Positions 9,990 to 21,407 of a stretch of 64,000 bases of DNA are shown here, one piece after another. Every line of letters begins with the position of its first letter. Position 1 is the stretch's first letter. The translations under genes and the position numbers were made by a program. This DNA comes from Astropecten irregularis (lineage: Eukaryota; Echinodermata; Asteroidea; Paxillosida; Astropectinidae), in contig OZ020259.1 in the NCBI GenBank assembly GCA_963971285.1, positions 7,626,001 to 7,690,000 on the forward strand, in the 5' to 3' direction. Below the pieces are notes generated by a model that ran no database searches, had not been told where the DNA came from, and saw only the letters and a list, made by a program, of their open reading frames with translations.

Positions 9990-11440
9990 ATTAGAATTCG
10001 TATTTAGAGCAAATAACAGCAATCAATATAGGATGATCTAACAAGACATAATATAATCATGGAAACGAGAGCGGTGTATAATGCACTACAAACTGAGCTA
10101 CTCTCAATCCCTTTAAAACCGACATTTGAAATTAGTGTCCGCGGGTAACATTCTACTTTTTTTATGTATATGATATCGTGACATCCGACATGCCTAGTAT
10201 TTGTTGTGCCACCTTTGTAAATTGTGCGTAGATTAACCAAATCGTGAACCATACTATACGTGCTCTGGCTGAATGTAGAAAACCCAAACCAACAAACCAA
10301 ACCGGACCAAACAAAACTAAATTTAATCCAACTCAAATTTGAAGAGAGCACAAATCGTAAAACACCATTTTGAATATCAATAAGCATTAGTATAATATAA
10401 AATAAACACGTAGTCTGGTTACTGAAGTACTGCGAACTGTATTCGTGCGATTAATTGTATTCAAATTTTAGTGTGAATTCAAACAGTTTTCATTGTAAAT
10501 GACATTTGATCTGTAGATAGCCTGTTTTACATGAGACGTTTATAATTTACAACTCGGGTCAATCCCATAGCGCTGCTTAATGGTAAGCGAAATCATTTAC
10601 AAGATTGCTTACACTTGTCTGGTGATTTGCATTGTTCGGTCATAGATGCTTCTAAACAATCGGTGTAGACGGATTAAGTGTCCTCTTTCTGTACTGAATA
10701 ATAAGCAGCCACGTAAAAATGTATGTGAAAATCGATGAAACGCAAAAAAAAATTGATATGCATAAGCAGCTCTATTCAATTCGTCCCCCGTTATCATTTG
10801 GGCAAGATATTTGAGAAAAAAACACATCAAGCCAAAGATCTGGATCGATCGAATTCAGAAAGATATTAACAAAAAGACAAAAATGACGATCTCCATTCTT
10901 GGAGTTTTGAATTGTTTTTGGCGAATTGTTCATAATGACGTCGATTGTTTTCCTATAACATTAGATTGAAGCTAAAGACGTTCACTTAACAGAAAATATG
11001 TCATATTTACGTACCTGTACGTGCAAAATACAATGATTAATAAAAGTTTAAAGTGTATTAGTTCAATAAAATACTGTACATGTTTCATGCATTGTCATTT
11101 CAGTAATTTGTCTATTTTAAGTCATTAGCTTCACAGTGGATCGGTCTGTTGCCAAAAGCAGCAGCATTTTTGGCTGGCAAATACGCGTCATGCGCATTGG
11201 TTGCGCGGACATAATTCAAAGTGGAAGTCATTTTGAACAACGTGCGTGCGCTTGGAATATTCAAAGACACTGTAAATGCACATGGAAAGTTTTGCTCTTC
11301 AAAGATGACGTCCAATGAGATGAGATAATCTCATCACCTGACTGATGAACTTGGTGAATCGTGAACAAGCCATCAACCATTTCCAGATACAATCACAATC
11401 ACTGACATCATCTTTCTTCAATCCCTAGAAAAGGTGAAAA
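9990..11440. repeat. Lectin-locus downstream flank, copy A of a segmental duplication
   Basis: Long collinear stretches match 48000-49400, for example the caatcggtgtaga block near 10660 and gcttcacagtggatcg near 11127. A shorter part matches 20000-20660. The segment has no credible ORF. It marks the copied unit that moved with lectin genes. Confidence 0.8.
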
Positions 11441-11536
11441 GTCTTGTTTATTGCTTGACAGGTTATACTGCCAGCAATAAATTGGATATTTTACTAGCCA
11501 TGTTGGCCTAGTCCTAATAATAATAATTTATGAATA

Positions 11537-12056
11537 TGTAGCGGTCCGGCCCCCGGCCGATCGCTCGGAGGCGGCGGCTCGTCCGCCACTGAAGGTGGAT
11601 ACGGAGGCAAAAATGTTACAGGCAGGGAAAAGGGAATGCCAGGCAGGCAGAAAAAGGAAAGGACCAGTGGACACGGTGCAGTTGATCTTCAAGTGGGCTT
11701 GATCACGATCTTTATTTTACGACATCATCATCATCAAAAATAGGCCTACTACTATAGAGATACTTAGGTGATACCCACAGGCAGAGACGCCATTTTGCAC
11801 GTCTTTCCTCGACCATGCCCCAAGCTGCAGTCCCCGCCAAAGCGTGGGAAGATTGCCAAAAACACCAGTCTGACCCGCTAAAATGTATCAAAGTCAGCCA
11901 CTTCCGGCCGAAAGCGCGTGTCACCCATAGCAACACTCAGTGCATGCAACACGCAATGCACCACACATGGCCACGCACTGTTCACATGCACCGGAAGGTT
12001 AAAGGTCAAATAACTAACTGAGATTACACGGAATTGAAAAACCCCAGATCACCACA
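11537..12056 (-). repeat. 3' LTR of the minus-strand LTR element
   Basis: 520 bp with TG...CA ends. The minus strand carries AATAAAG near 11711-11717. It is preceded on that strand by the polypurine tract. It is paired with 16703-17222. Confidence 0.82.
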
Positions 12057-13053
12057 GGTTCCCTACTTTAAGACCACGCGACCCGAGTGGTCCTAAAATA
12101 AACCAAAATACATGTTTACATGAATAAATGCGGGTCATCAAAGTTATCTTACAAATCAAACTTCTGAGTCTGAATAATAACCTTCCACATACAAATTGTT
12201 GAGGTCACAACCACAAAGCTTAATTTAAACCAATGTAATGAGCTAATTTGCTCATTAGCAATCAGGTACATGAAGTGTCAGACAATAAGATTCATCATTA
12301 AATCATAATGACTTCCATCAACAAAGTAGAATAAGCAGAGCTAAATTCCTTTAGCTTTGAACACTTGGAAATGTTTCTTAACAACACAACTCTTTCACAC
12401 ATAATTGTTGCAACAGCAACTACACCAGATTCACATGATGTATAATAATTAAAAGGGTGCACAACTGCTATACCAACTGGCAATAATCAGATCAGAGTGG
12501 GTCGGAATTCAGACACGGTTGAGAGGAGGATAATCCATGTCCTGAAACAGCACAAGGCATCATGAGTCAGGCAACCTCACACCATATCCAGATCCTACCT
12601 AAACTACTCCAGTACAAAAATAATACATAAGTCCACAGACAATACACAATTTACAATTGTGCAAAGTGCAAAATAAGCTAGATTAGCTTATTATATGGTG
12701 AACCCATAATCAGTCACCAAAATAGAGCGGTTAACAAACAAAGCGTTCCGCTTGAATCCCAGAGTAAAAACCAGTCTAGGGAAACAACATCAGTGCTGTT
12801 AAATCGGATAAGATTTATCCATATCAGGCACATTACATATTTCCCCGGATCCTTCTCAATGATTGAGCAATGTTGGAATACGGTAACTATCTCCCGAAGA
12901 GCTGACAAACCGAAAGGAGCATCACCCCTCACTACACTATCAGTACAGGGTAAGATTCAATACAAATTGCAACATCAGAAACTGTTTTTAAAAACGGATT
13001 GTACATGCATTTCCCCAAAAAGTACAAAGTGGTATCACGGTAAACTGTCAAGT

Positions 13054-13297
13054 GACTAAAGCCCACCGCACACTATACGATCCGACATTCCGACTAGGAC
13101 CCGACTGGTTTTTGGAAGATCCGCAAAGCATTCTGGGAGTCTTAACCGTGATTGTTCCCAGTCGCAGACCGACTCTGATGGCCAGTCGACAAGATTTGAC
13201 TGTCGAATCACGGTTAAGACTCCCAGAATGCTTTGCGATCCTTCCAAAAACCAGTCGGGTCCTAGTCGGATCGTATAGTGTGCGGTGGGCTTTAGTC
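13054..13297. mobile_element. 244-bp hairpin MITE inside the LTR element
   Basis: The arms gactaaagcccaccgcacac...ccgactggtttttgga and their reverse complement pair over roughly 100 bp each. A second inner pair (gcattctgggagtcttaacc) completes an almost full-length palindrome. ORFs on both strands here are mirror images caused by the palindrome. Confidence 0.9.
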
Positions 13298-13500
13298 AGA
13301 CAAAAGGCTCGCGTACGGGGTCATAACGATATGCCCACCGATAGCGAGAACAAAAAGTCTCACTTACAGGGTCATGCCCACTGATGGTGAGAAGACAAAA
13401 GTCTAACGTACGGGTCATACAACAACAGTATGCCAACTAATAGTGAGAACCATAAAAGTCTCACTTACAGGGTCACGCCCACTGATGGTGAGAACACAAC
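13298..13500. repeat. Short tandem repeat, gtctcacttacagggtcatgcc type
   Basis: Several diverged units combine a gggtca(t/c)gcccactgatggtgaga part with an aaaagtctcacttaca part. They follow the hairpin element directly. Noncoding. Confidence 0.65.
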
Positions 13501-14932
13501 ATGCCGACAAACACTCAACAGCCACCCTGAGAGCCAAAGAACAAGCCGTCACAAACGTACATGGGCATGAAAATTTGGAATGCATTGTAAGATCAGTTTC
13601 CACAAGTAACCATAGTGATCAATCGACTTCCAACAATAACTCTGTGTCTCAATTTATGAGAAACACCCGTAACATCTAGTTACGAATAAGTATCGTTATT
13701 GATTTACTAAATCAATAATGACAACTTAGTATTTACTTGTTATACAGTCAAAATCCCACCAAAAAATGTGATATACTATCTTAATCACAACAATTAGACT
13801 GTAATAAATGTCTAGTCACTCCAGACAGAAAACAACATCTGGGGTTATAGTATTTGGAAGTACTGACCCAAAATCACTGGGTAAGAACTTCCCTACTTTT
13901 TTTCCAGATAAGAGTCTAAACACAACTCCATTAAAAATTTTGCTTAAATAATGTGACAAGATGGAAGATGGATCATGTTACACTGAGCAAAATACTTAGT
14001 GGTCAAAATTAGTTTATATTTCAGCTCTGTCAAACTCAAACGAGCATAATGATGAAACTGGCAAGCTATTACTCAATTTAACAGAAACAATTGTATTCAA
14101 TCACATACAAATAATGCATCCCAAGAAATGGCTTAATGGCAAGTGTCATACAAGGTGTCTCTCAACTGAGAACAAAAAGAGTCAGGTATACACAACCGAC
14201 TACAAAAATATACTTGCACAGACATAACAATGATATTATAATCATTCGCAATAAGCTCAACACATGTGGGAGCAACACCCGTCTCACAAAGTACTTAGGG
14301 TGAAAGGCATTGAAATATGGAGCAGCAAAACAAAAATGGCATTTGTTTATACACAGTCTAACCACAGACTATAGACAAAAGCCAGGCACTACACATGAAG
14401 CTGGTCACTATCAACTATATAAATATGCCGGCAACAATCTTAAAGAACCTGCAACCTGTCACAAGAAGTACATAGGGCTCATAAACACAGAAATGCAAAA
14501 TACATTCTCCAATTCCATTAAACCAGTGATTGATACAAAAATGCCACAAAGTTTATGTCAGAGCACTTCAATGAAATACAAATTGCCACAAGTATCTAAC
14601 TTACATGAATCCAGATTTCAAAATGCAAAACAGTCACATATACTGTTTAAAATACATATAATTATGCACAAAGGTTGAAATACAACCAATTCACAGAGTG
14701 AAACCAACTTCACCTTTAAACAAACTGTATAACCCTACAACAATGAGGGGCTAGTCAAACCTATGTTCAGCAACACCTGTGTGAAGCTGACAAACCTCTC
14801 GCACTTAAACACTTACACAAATGTATAGATATAGGGTGTAAACTTCAAAGAAATGACAAGGTTAACTTTTGAGCCTGTTATATAGCAATTTTATTTTGCT
14901 CATCATCTGCAAGAATGTGCCAGAAAATACAT

Positions 14933-15604
14933 CTATGTAATGGCATTTGGCCACAGTCCCCACAACCTTCGGTAAACAACATGGGACCAAGAACATGTCA
15001 CAAGCCAAGCCATACACATCAGAACAAACCCTAGTGGCACACGGGGGTTCCCCACTTTTTTCTTTCCTTTGCCCTTTGGCAAAGTAGAGTGGCTTTTTGA
15101 ATTTCTAGTCTTATTGAGACTAGCCTGAGGTAGCACATTAATTGTTGTCTCTACATCACTCACAGGTGAAAACAATAAACAAGATTCAATATCTTGCTCA
15201 GAATCACAGACAACCAAAGGGTGAACAGAATCATCACAACTGTCCTTTATGGAACATTCCAAAACAGGATCTGTCACCTCTACCCCAGGAACATTTGAAA
15301 CTATTTGTTCAAAATTTTCGTCAGCCACATGACTTAAATCGGAAACCTCATCATGATCATTATTAAAAGGAGGAACTACAGGACTACCAGGACTAAGACC
15401 AATTTCACTTTGTTTTTCAAAGAACTGCATAAAGACACGAAAACGGTCATTAAGAGCAGTACTGATGGTGTCAACAACATTACCATATCCTGCATCATTT
15501 ACAGGACACACATCATCATCTTGCATTATAAGGTCAGAAAATGCACTGGCAATAGTTTGAGCTAACATACAATTTGACTTCAAAACACTCTCTGGCAAAG
15601 ACAT
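14933..15604 (-). CDS. Unrecognised 223-aa ORF of the LTR element (possible gag)
   Basis: The ORF starts at ATG 15604 in good context (aaccATG) about 1.1 kb downstream of the 5' LTR, the position expected of gag. The protein begins MSLPESVLKSNCMLAQTI. It has a helical-looking first 70 residues, a long acidic Ser/Asp/Val-rich middle and a basic KGKGKKK stretch near residue 180. The tail after it is hydrophobic and may be out of the original frame. No zinc knuckle or other known domain is recognised in frame. It could be a degenerate gag or an element-specific or captured protein; I cannot name it. Confidence 0.45.
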   Translation of the reverse strand: MSLPESVLKSNCMLAQTIASAFSDLIMQDDDVCPVNDAGYGNVVDTISTALNDRFRVFMQFFEKQSEIGLSPGSPVVPPFNNDHDEVSDLSHVADENFEQIVSNVPGVEVTDPVLECSIKDSCDDSVHPLVVCDSEQDIESCLLFSPVSDVETTINVLPQASLNKTRNSKSHSTLPKGKGKKKVGNPRVPLGFVLMCMAWLVTCSWSHVVYRRLWGLWPNAIT

Positions 15605-16702
15605 GGTTGGAATTATACAATTGTACAGTATTAGTTAAGTATACACAAAATACGGCTGTACGGTACCTACAAACTTGGGTCAACAAACGACCACAAAGTA
15701 TAAACGGTCTCCACACACAGACACAAATGGTACACTACTCAAGCCAATGTCTAACTCTAGACCAAAACGTATACACCTGTACTTCAAAAACATTTACCAA
15801 CCGAAAATACAGTCTAGCAATAGGCAGACCTAAACATGCCAAGATTTAAACCAGAAGTCATTTAGCACAAGCACACATTCACAAGTGTGTAACAAGAATA
15901 CATGTCAAACATCGCCATGCCAAAATAACACGTACAGATGGAACAAGCCATATATAAGTACATAAAATATTCGACCTATGACTCAATGCAAAAGATATTA
16001 AAAGTGTAGACCAAGTATACGAATTACAAAAGGTCTGTTCCACAGATTCCACACTAGGAATATACAAATCAGAAGTGCCAGAAGAACAGATCAACAATGG
16101 CCTTAATAAATTGGTGAATATGCCTGTGCAATAAAGAAATTGTGACTTACACAATTCAAAAGAGTGTCATGATAACCTGGAAATGCAGAAAGTCCTCCGA
16201 TACATGAATGAGTTGATGAGCGGCCACAGGATACAGTTCAAACTAACTAAGGCTCCGTCCGGCATCACAGCGAACTAGCGAAGTTCCAGGGACTGGACGA
16301 AAGAATAGCGACACATCACACCGCGCCGAAACCGAAACCGAAACCGAAAATGTCCGTATAAAGGGACTAACGTTAGCGTCAGTCAAATCTTGTCTTGCGT
16401 CATGTTACAGCTCACAGCGTCAGGAACTCCCCAGCGGCAGCCCGGACCAGAAACTCCGCCGACCGCGTCTCCATTTCCGCGGCGGGGAAAAAGTTCGACG
16501 CGACCCGCGACGACCAGCAACAACAGGGTCTGGGTCTTCACGGACGTCACGTACGGCCAAAATAGTGGCTTCATCGTCAGCAGGCCACATCAGGAGCTAG
16601 CGGTCATCAGGACATCATAGCGGTCAACACTGGGACATCATGACGAAAATCGGCCTGCCCGTAAACAGTAAATAGCCTCCATCCTGTCTACGACGCCATT
16701 TT

Positions 16703-17222
16703 TGTAGCGGTCCGGCCCCCGGCCGATCGCTCGGAGGCGGCGGCTCGTCCGCCACTGAAGGTGGATACGGAGGCAAAAATTGCTGATGGCAGGGAAAAGG
16801 AAACGCCAGGCAGGCAGGAAAAAGGAAAACCAGTCGACACGGTGCTGTTAAACCTCTTGAAAGGCTTGATCAGCTACTTTATTATACGCCATCAAATCAT
16901 ACTCAGTAGGGACAATTAATTTAGGTGATTCCTACAGGCAGAGACGCCATTTTGCACGTCTTTCCTCTCCCACGTCCCAAGCTGCAGTCCCCGCCAAAGC
17001 GTGGGAAGATTGCCAAAAAACACCAGTCTGACCCGCCAAAATGTATCAAAGTCAGCCACTTCCGGCCGAAAGCGCGTGTCACCCATAGCAACACTCAGTG
17101 CATGCCACACACGCAATGCACCACACATGGCCACGCACTGTTCACATGCAACGGAAGGTTAAAGGCTAGGTCAAATTATAATATCGAGATTACACCAAAT
17201 GGGAAAACCCCAGATCACCACA
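16703..17222 (-). repeat. 5' LTR of the minus-strand LTR element
   Basis: 520 bp, same length as its partner at 11537-12056. On the minus strand it is followed after four bases by the primer-binding-site-like TGGCGTCG. AATAAA is preserved on the minus strand near 16879. Confidence 0.82.
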
Positions 17223-18150
17223 TTAATATCGAAAAACTGGGTAATACTATCAATGTTTGAAAATGACGGAGACAAAATCAAAGGGGGAGCATATCATTTT
17301 ATAAGCTAAAGTTTTAAACAGACACACTCAAATGATGAAGAAACTCAGGATACATCTGATGACTGATGTACAATGATAACTGTAGAGATTTATTTCTTTC
17401 AGACCTCATAAATCAAATTGTTTGAGGAAAGTCCTAATAATGATGAACAAAATTAAATTTTGGTTTATGGATCAGAGCATGGAGGTAGAAATAAAAGACA
17501 CAAGGGCCACTAGATTTTTGTTTGTGATGCATAATATGCATTGAATATAATTTTGTTTAAAGGTGAAGCCATTTTCTATACCGTTCAGCTGCCTGTTAAG
17601 TGTACGAATAAAGCAATCATGCTGATCAGTATTTCAGTCACGCAGTGTAAGTGTCTTTCAATATGCCATTAATTGATCACATACGTTCCAACATCTTCAC
17701 ATAACAGTTCAACTACGAAATGAGACCCAGAACACCTAGTGGTTGTTCCCATAACCACAATGTCTAGTTGTTTTTAATATTCGTAGTTATTCCTATTGGC
17801 ACGTATGGAGTGTCAGTTGTTGACAAAGACAGCCTGCACCAAAAGGCAAATAGTCACGCACCGCTAGCCACAGAGTTTCGATAATTGTTTCTTAACATCC
17901 TAAGACACGTCGTATGACAATAGCAAAAGGCAAACACTTGTTGCCTCTCATCATTTCAAGGTGTGAGCGACTGCTTGGTGCATCCATCTCACTGAAGTCT
18001 GGTCACATTCAACCTGACTGGTATTGTATCAATACTGAGGGTCAGGTGACCATATCACCATACACCTGAAAAGTGGCGAATATTGTACGTTAACATGTAC
18101 ATGATTCCCCGCCATTCGAACAGCCTTCAGGCGTATAGTTGCTCTTGATC
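17223..18150. other. No gene seen
   Basis: AT-rich sequence with no ORF worth calling and no repeat that I could pair within the window. Confidence 0.4.
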
Positions 18151-18324
18151 ATGTTGTCTGCAGAATTCATCATATTTGCCGCGTTTTCTACTTGCTCTGC
18201 CACATACGTTGAGGCTATATGCTTGTACCGTCGTCCACCCTGCCCTCCGGAGTGCCATCACTGGGGAACTTCTTGTTATTTGGTCACTGCGTTGTCACGT
18301 GAAACAGTGCCTTTATTGTGGTAG
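18151..18324 (+). pseudogene. C-type lectin, 5' fragment only
   Basis: From ATG 18151 the frame encodes a signal peptide (MLSAEFIIFAAFSTCSATYV). It continues with the family's CPPECHHWGTSCYLVT start of the lectin domain, where the usual Trp of CPPEW is Cys. After the TALS segment the sequence departs from the family and the frame ends at a stop by 18324. The remaining 110 or so residues are missing, so this is a truncated gene relic. The downstream flank matches sequence upstream of the lectin at 8635. Confidence 0.82.
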
Positions 18325-18526
18325 TTGAGCTGGTGCAGTTCCCAATCCCCTCACTCTCTCCCTCTCTGTCTTGACTGATTACTGATCGCTGAACTTCAAA
18401 GCTCTGGCTGTGTTTTGATTTGATGTCAGTGCGTGCGATCAGATACGATCACACGATGTCTCCTCTCTGTCTTCAATCTTATTGCTACTACTGCTAACAT
18501 TTATTTCAAACTTGCTATATAACAAC

Positions 18527-18767
18527 CAGTGGCGCACCCAGGGGGGGACTCGGGGGGCTTGAGCCCCCCCCCCCCCCCCCCCCCAAGAGGGTCCCTGAAA
18601 AAAAAAACGAAAAAAAAACCGAAAAAGAAGAAGGAAAAAACGAAAAAAGGGGGGGGGGGGAGGGAAAGGGAGAGGAGGAATTGGGGGGGGGGAGTCACAA
18701 AATGTTTTGTGGGAGAAAAATTTTCTTTGAGCCCCCCCCCCAAGACAAAATCCTGGGTGCGCCGGTG
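18527..18767. mobile_element. hAT-type MITE with poly-C/poly-G interior
   Basis: The ends are CAGTGGCGCACCCAGG and the reverse complement of CACCGGCGCACCCAGG. A perfect 8-bp target duplication ATAACAAC flanks it (18519-18526 and 18768-18775), as for hAT elements. The interior has long C, G and A homopolymers that create Pro/Gly/Lys-rich pseudo-ORFs on both strands. Confidence 0.92.
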
Positions 18768-18877
18768 ATAACAACAGGCATATAGATCGTTTCATTTTTG
18801 AATTGAATGTCAATTTAAACAGAACTATAGTTGTTGAATTTCTTTGGTAAGAGTGACGAGCGAGTTTGCCTTTAGTC

Positions 18878-19371
18878 ATGTTTTCTGCAGTTTTTATCGC
18901 ATATGCTGCTTTATCCACTTGCTCTGTCACTCAAGTTTCGGCGAAGTGTAGGAGTCTGCTCCGTGGTCCATCCTGCCCTCCGGAGTGGATTCACTGGGGA
19001 ACGTCTTGTTATATGCTCACTCAGTCCCAGTTTACCTGGTGGAGTTCTAGAGCCGAGTGCGCCAAGTTGGGTGGCATTCTGGCCGTGCCAAGCTCCCTGG
19101 AAGAGAATGGTTTCATTGTAGACAGTGTAATTCCGGACGGAGAGAGAAAGTTTGGATCGACTGCAACGATCAAGTGACAGAGGGAACCTGGGTGTGCGAG
19201 GAGGAAGGAGTGGAGATAAGCTACAAGAATTGGGCAGATAGGCAGCCTGATGACTACAATGGAGAAGATTGTGGTTTCATTTACCCTGATAGTAAGTGGG
19301 GTGACAGAAATTGCGATGAGTCCTATCGTGCAGTGTGCAAGGCGCGTACTTACTCACACCGAGACCTATAA
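18878..19371 (+). pseudogene. C-type lectin with one frameshift
   Basis: The true start by comparison with the intact paralogue is ATG 18878 (MFSAVFIAYAALSTCS, a signal peptide), not the upstream TTG. The domain begins CPPEWIHWGTSCYMLT and continues through ILAVPSSLEEN. Near 19140-19152 two extra bases relative to the copy at 46441 shift the frame. The other frame then gives WIDCNDQVTEGTWVCEE, NWADRQPDDYN and RAVCKARTYSH to the stop at 19371. Apart from that indel all conserved cysteines and a QPD motif remain. It is therefore either a young pseudogene or a sequencing error in a functional gene. Confidence 0.85.
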
Positions 19372-19404
19372 TTCAATTTTTTCTATCAACAATCCCATTG
19401 TTTT

Positions 19405-19558
19405 GGGAATCCCAGGAATTGGGCACCCGGGAAACCTGTGATCTTATGGAGAAGATTGTGGTATGGTTCTTGAAGATACTCATTGGAATGACGCGAGTTG
19501 CGGGCTGTCTCATCGCGCAGTGTGCAAGCAGCCCACTTACTCACACCGAGACCTGTAA
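19405..19558 (+). pseudogene. Duplicated C-terminal end of a C-type lectin
   Basis: After a short broken NWAPGKP segment the frame reads YGEDCGMVLEDTHWNDASCG and then a conserved HRAVCKQPTYSHRDL end. This piece keeps the WND calcium-site motif that the other copies have changed. Its 3' flank (ttcggaacacaattctgaat...) matches the 3' flank of the lectin at 46441. It is a second 3' end placed 35 bp behind the frameshifted gene, probably left by unequal exchange. Confidence 0.8.
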
Positions 19559-19989
19559 TTCGGAACACAATTCTGAATTAATGTTGAATCTGGCTGCCTT
19601 TCCCCATGCACCGCCCTCACACAATCATATACATCTCAATTTCTTTATCAACAATCCAAGTGTTTCTTCAGATAGTAACATTAATGACGTCTGAGCTCAA
19701 AACTGATCTTGATCGTGCTGGAAGTTCTGTTTGTTTGCAACGATGGCCGGCTGAACAATACTATAGTGCACTCACGGTGAGCATTAAATTAATCTGATCA
19801 CCTGTAATAATATTCACTCGACTTTACCAATTTGATCGCAACGATTGCCTGATATTTAGGCTCTAGCTGGACACATTCATCAAGGTGATCACGCTTTGCT
19901 CTCTATGTACATGTGTGTATTCATAATTTTTGTTACTTTTCACTTTATACCCTCAAGTTGATTTCGTATATTCACACATTGCTGATAAA

Positions 19990-20663
19990 TCCAAGACCCG
20001 CACTGTACCTGTATATAAGAGACTAGAAAGGCCAAGTCCAACATCTGACATGTTGACTTACTTGCGTTTTTTCAAGTTGTTTGATGAATTCTGCTCAGAT
20101 TAATATAACCGTATCCATATTTTAAATTTAAAGAGAACAATACATAAAGCAAAACAAAAAACAAAAAAATATTAAAAGAGCACAAATTGTGTATAAGTCA
20201 GCACCAATTTGAATATCAATAAGCATCATGCAGTAGAGTATAAAGGTAACCTGCTGTGTGGTAACCCTCTATTTGTGCGATCAAATTTATTCAAATTATA
20301 TTATATATTTTGCGTGAATTTCAAGCCATTTTCATTGTGAATGATATTTAATGTATAGATGGCCTGTTTTGTATCAGAGTTTTATAATTTGGGGCCAATT
20401 TAAGTTGTGAAACATGTGCTTAGATTATTTGAATAGATATGCCTACAGAAAATGAGAAGGAAAAAAATAATTACAATAAATATATTTTTAAAGAGCACAA
20501 ATAGTTTACACCATTTTCAATACCAATAAGCATGAGTAGACAGAAAAGTAACTTTTGTGGGTGTTATTGTTTTATTACATTTCGATCTAAGTGTGTACTT
20601 CAAACAAATGTCTTTGTAAATGACATTGATAGATAGCCTGGTTTGAATCAGACGTTTATAATT
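19990..20663. repeat. Lectin-locus downstream flank, copy B
   Basis: It is collinear with parts of 10000-10560 and 48000-48330, for example the repeated agcacaaat...accatttt and aataagcat blocks. Two internal sub-blocks resemble each other. No ORF. Confidence 0.65.
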
Positions 20664-20820
20664 AAAGGTAGTATCATACTTAAATTTGTATCAAAGATAT
20701 ACAGATTCATGGGCAAAAATATCAAGGAAGATACCGTAATAGTCATTATGTGAAAATTTCAGTCACATACAGTGCCCACTTTTTGAGAAAACAGTGAAAA
20801 ACAGCCAAAGTATTAATTGG
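20664..20820. mobile_element. Half of a TTAA-flanked MITE
   Basis: It starts ttaaaggtagtatcatac and continues with cagattcatgggcaaaa...gtgcccactttttgagaaaacagtgaaaa, matching the left half of the complete elements at 55046-55398 and 56570-56925. The right end is missing. Confidence 0.75.
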
Positions 20821-20925
20821 CTTTTTCGCGGAAGCGAAAAGCTTTTATTTTTGTTGTATTTTTTTTTCTTTTAGGCTTTTTCGCACAAGCGAGAAGCCTT
20901 TATTTCGGTTCTGTTTTTTTTCTTT
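20820..20925. repeat. Pair of short hairpins, ggctttttcgc type
   Basis: Two neighbouring copies of a short inverted repeat occur (ggctttttcgcggaagcgaaaagc and ggctttttcgcacaagcgagaagcc). Each can fold into a perfect or near-perfect small stem. Function unknown. Confidence 0.6.
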
Positions 20926-21407
20926 CTTTCTTCCTGTTCCGCTTCCTGTCGCTTGAGTTACTTTGAGTAGACTTTTTCTAGGTGGCACTTTTGTCACTTT
21001 TAAACAGCCGATTTTAACCAAACTTGGTCTGAAGGAAGTCCATATAAAGTAGTTGACTCCCGAAACTTTTCGACATCATGACGTCATGACTTTATTTTAT
21101 ATGAATTTTTAAATATTTCCCACAGCCCGTTAACTTTGTACACAGATAACGTGACAATATGGTCATGTACAAAACATATGATGCTCGAATGACTCAACTC
21201 TCCACATACATGTACACTGCACTGTACGTACGTATTTCGTCGCACTGTGTGTGTATGGCATTCATAATAATGTCCGCGGATTGCGTGACTCGATCAAAAC
21301 TTCGTTTATAATCTTGCCATAAACAATTTTATGTAAGACGTTTGTTCACGACCATTATGTCCGTTTGATTGATTACGTCCGACAACAGATTTTGGCGAGC
21401 AAGAAAC

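Larger units (their letters stand above)
11537..17222 (-). mobile_element. LTR retrotransposon without recognisable pol (minus strand)
   Basis: Two 520-bp direct repeats (11537-12056 and 16703-17222) bound 4.6 kb. On the minus strand each begins TGTGGTGATCTGGGG and ends GGACCGCTACA (TG...CA). Four bases inside the 5' LTR lies TGGCGTCGTAGACAGGAT, a typical tRNA primer-binding site beginning TGG. Directly before the 3' LTR is the purine tract aaagtagggaacc. Both LTRs keep AATAAA on the minus strand. The LTRs have diverged visibly by substitutions and small indels, so the insertion is old. The only sizeable ORF is at 15604-14933. I found no protease, reverse transcriptase, RNase H or integrase motif, so it looks non-autonomous. 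No flanking target duplication was found. Confidence 0.8.

Noticed and set aside
11815..12021. Plus-strand ORF repeated at 16925-17260
   Set aside because: Both lie within the two LTRs, antisense to the element, and the frame is not kept in step between the copies.
13052..13384. 110-residue plus-strand ORF and its minus-strand mirror
   Set aside because: Both come from the palindromic MITE at 13054-13297; their peptides mirror each other.
11537..17222. LTR element read on the plus strand
   Set aside because: On the plus strand there is no primer-binding site after the first LTR and no purine tract before the second; all signals fit the minus strand.
18439..18930. Pro- and Gly-rich ORFs on both strands
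   Set aside because: Translation of poly-C/poly-G runs inside a hAT MITE.
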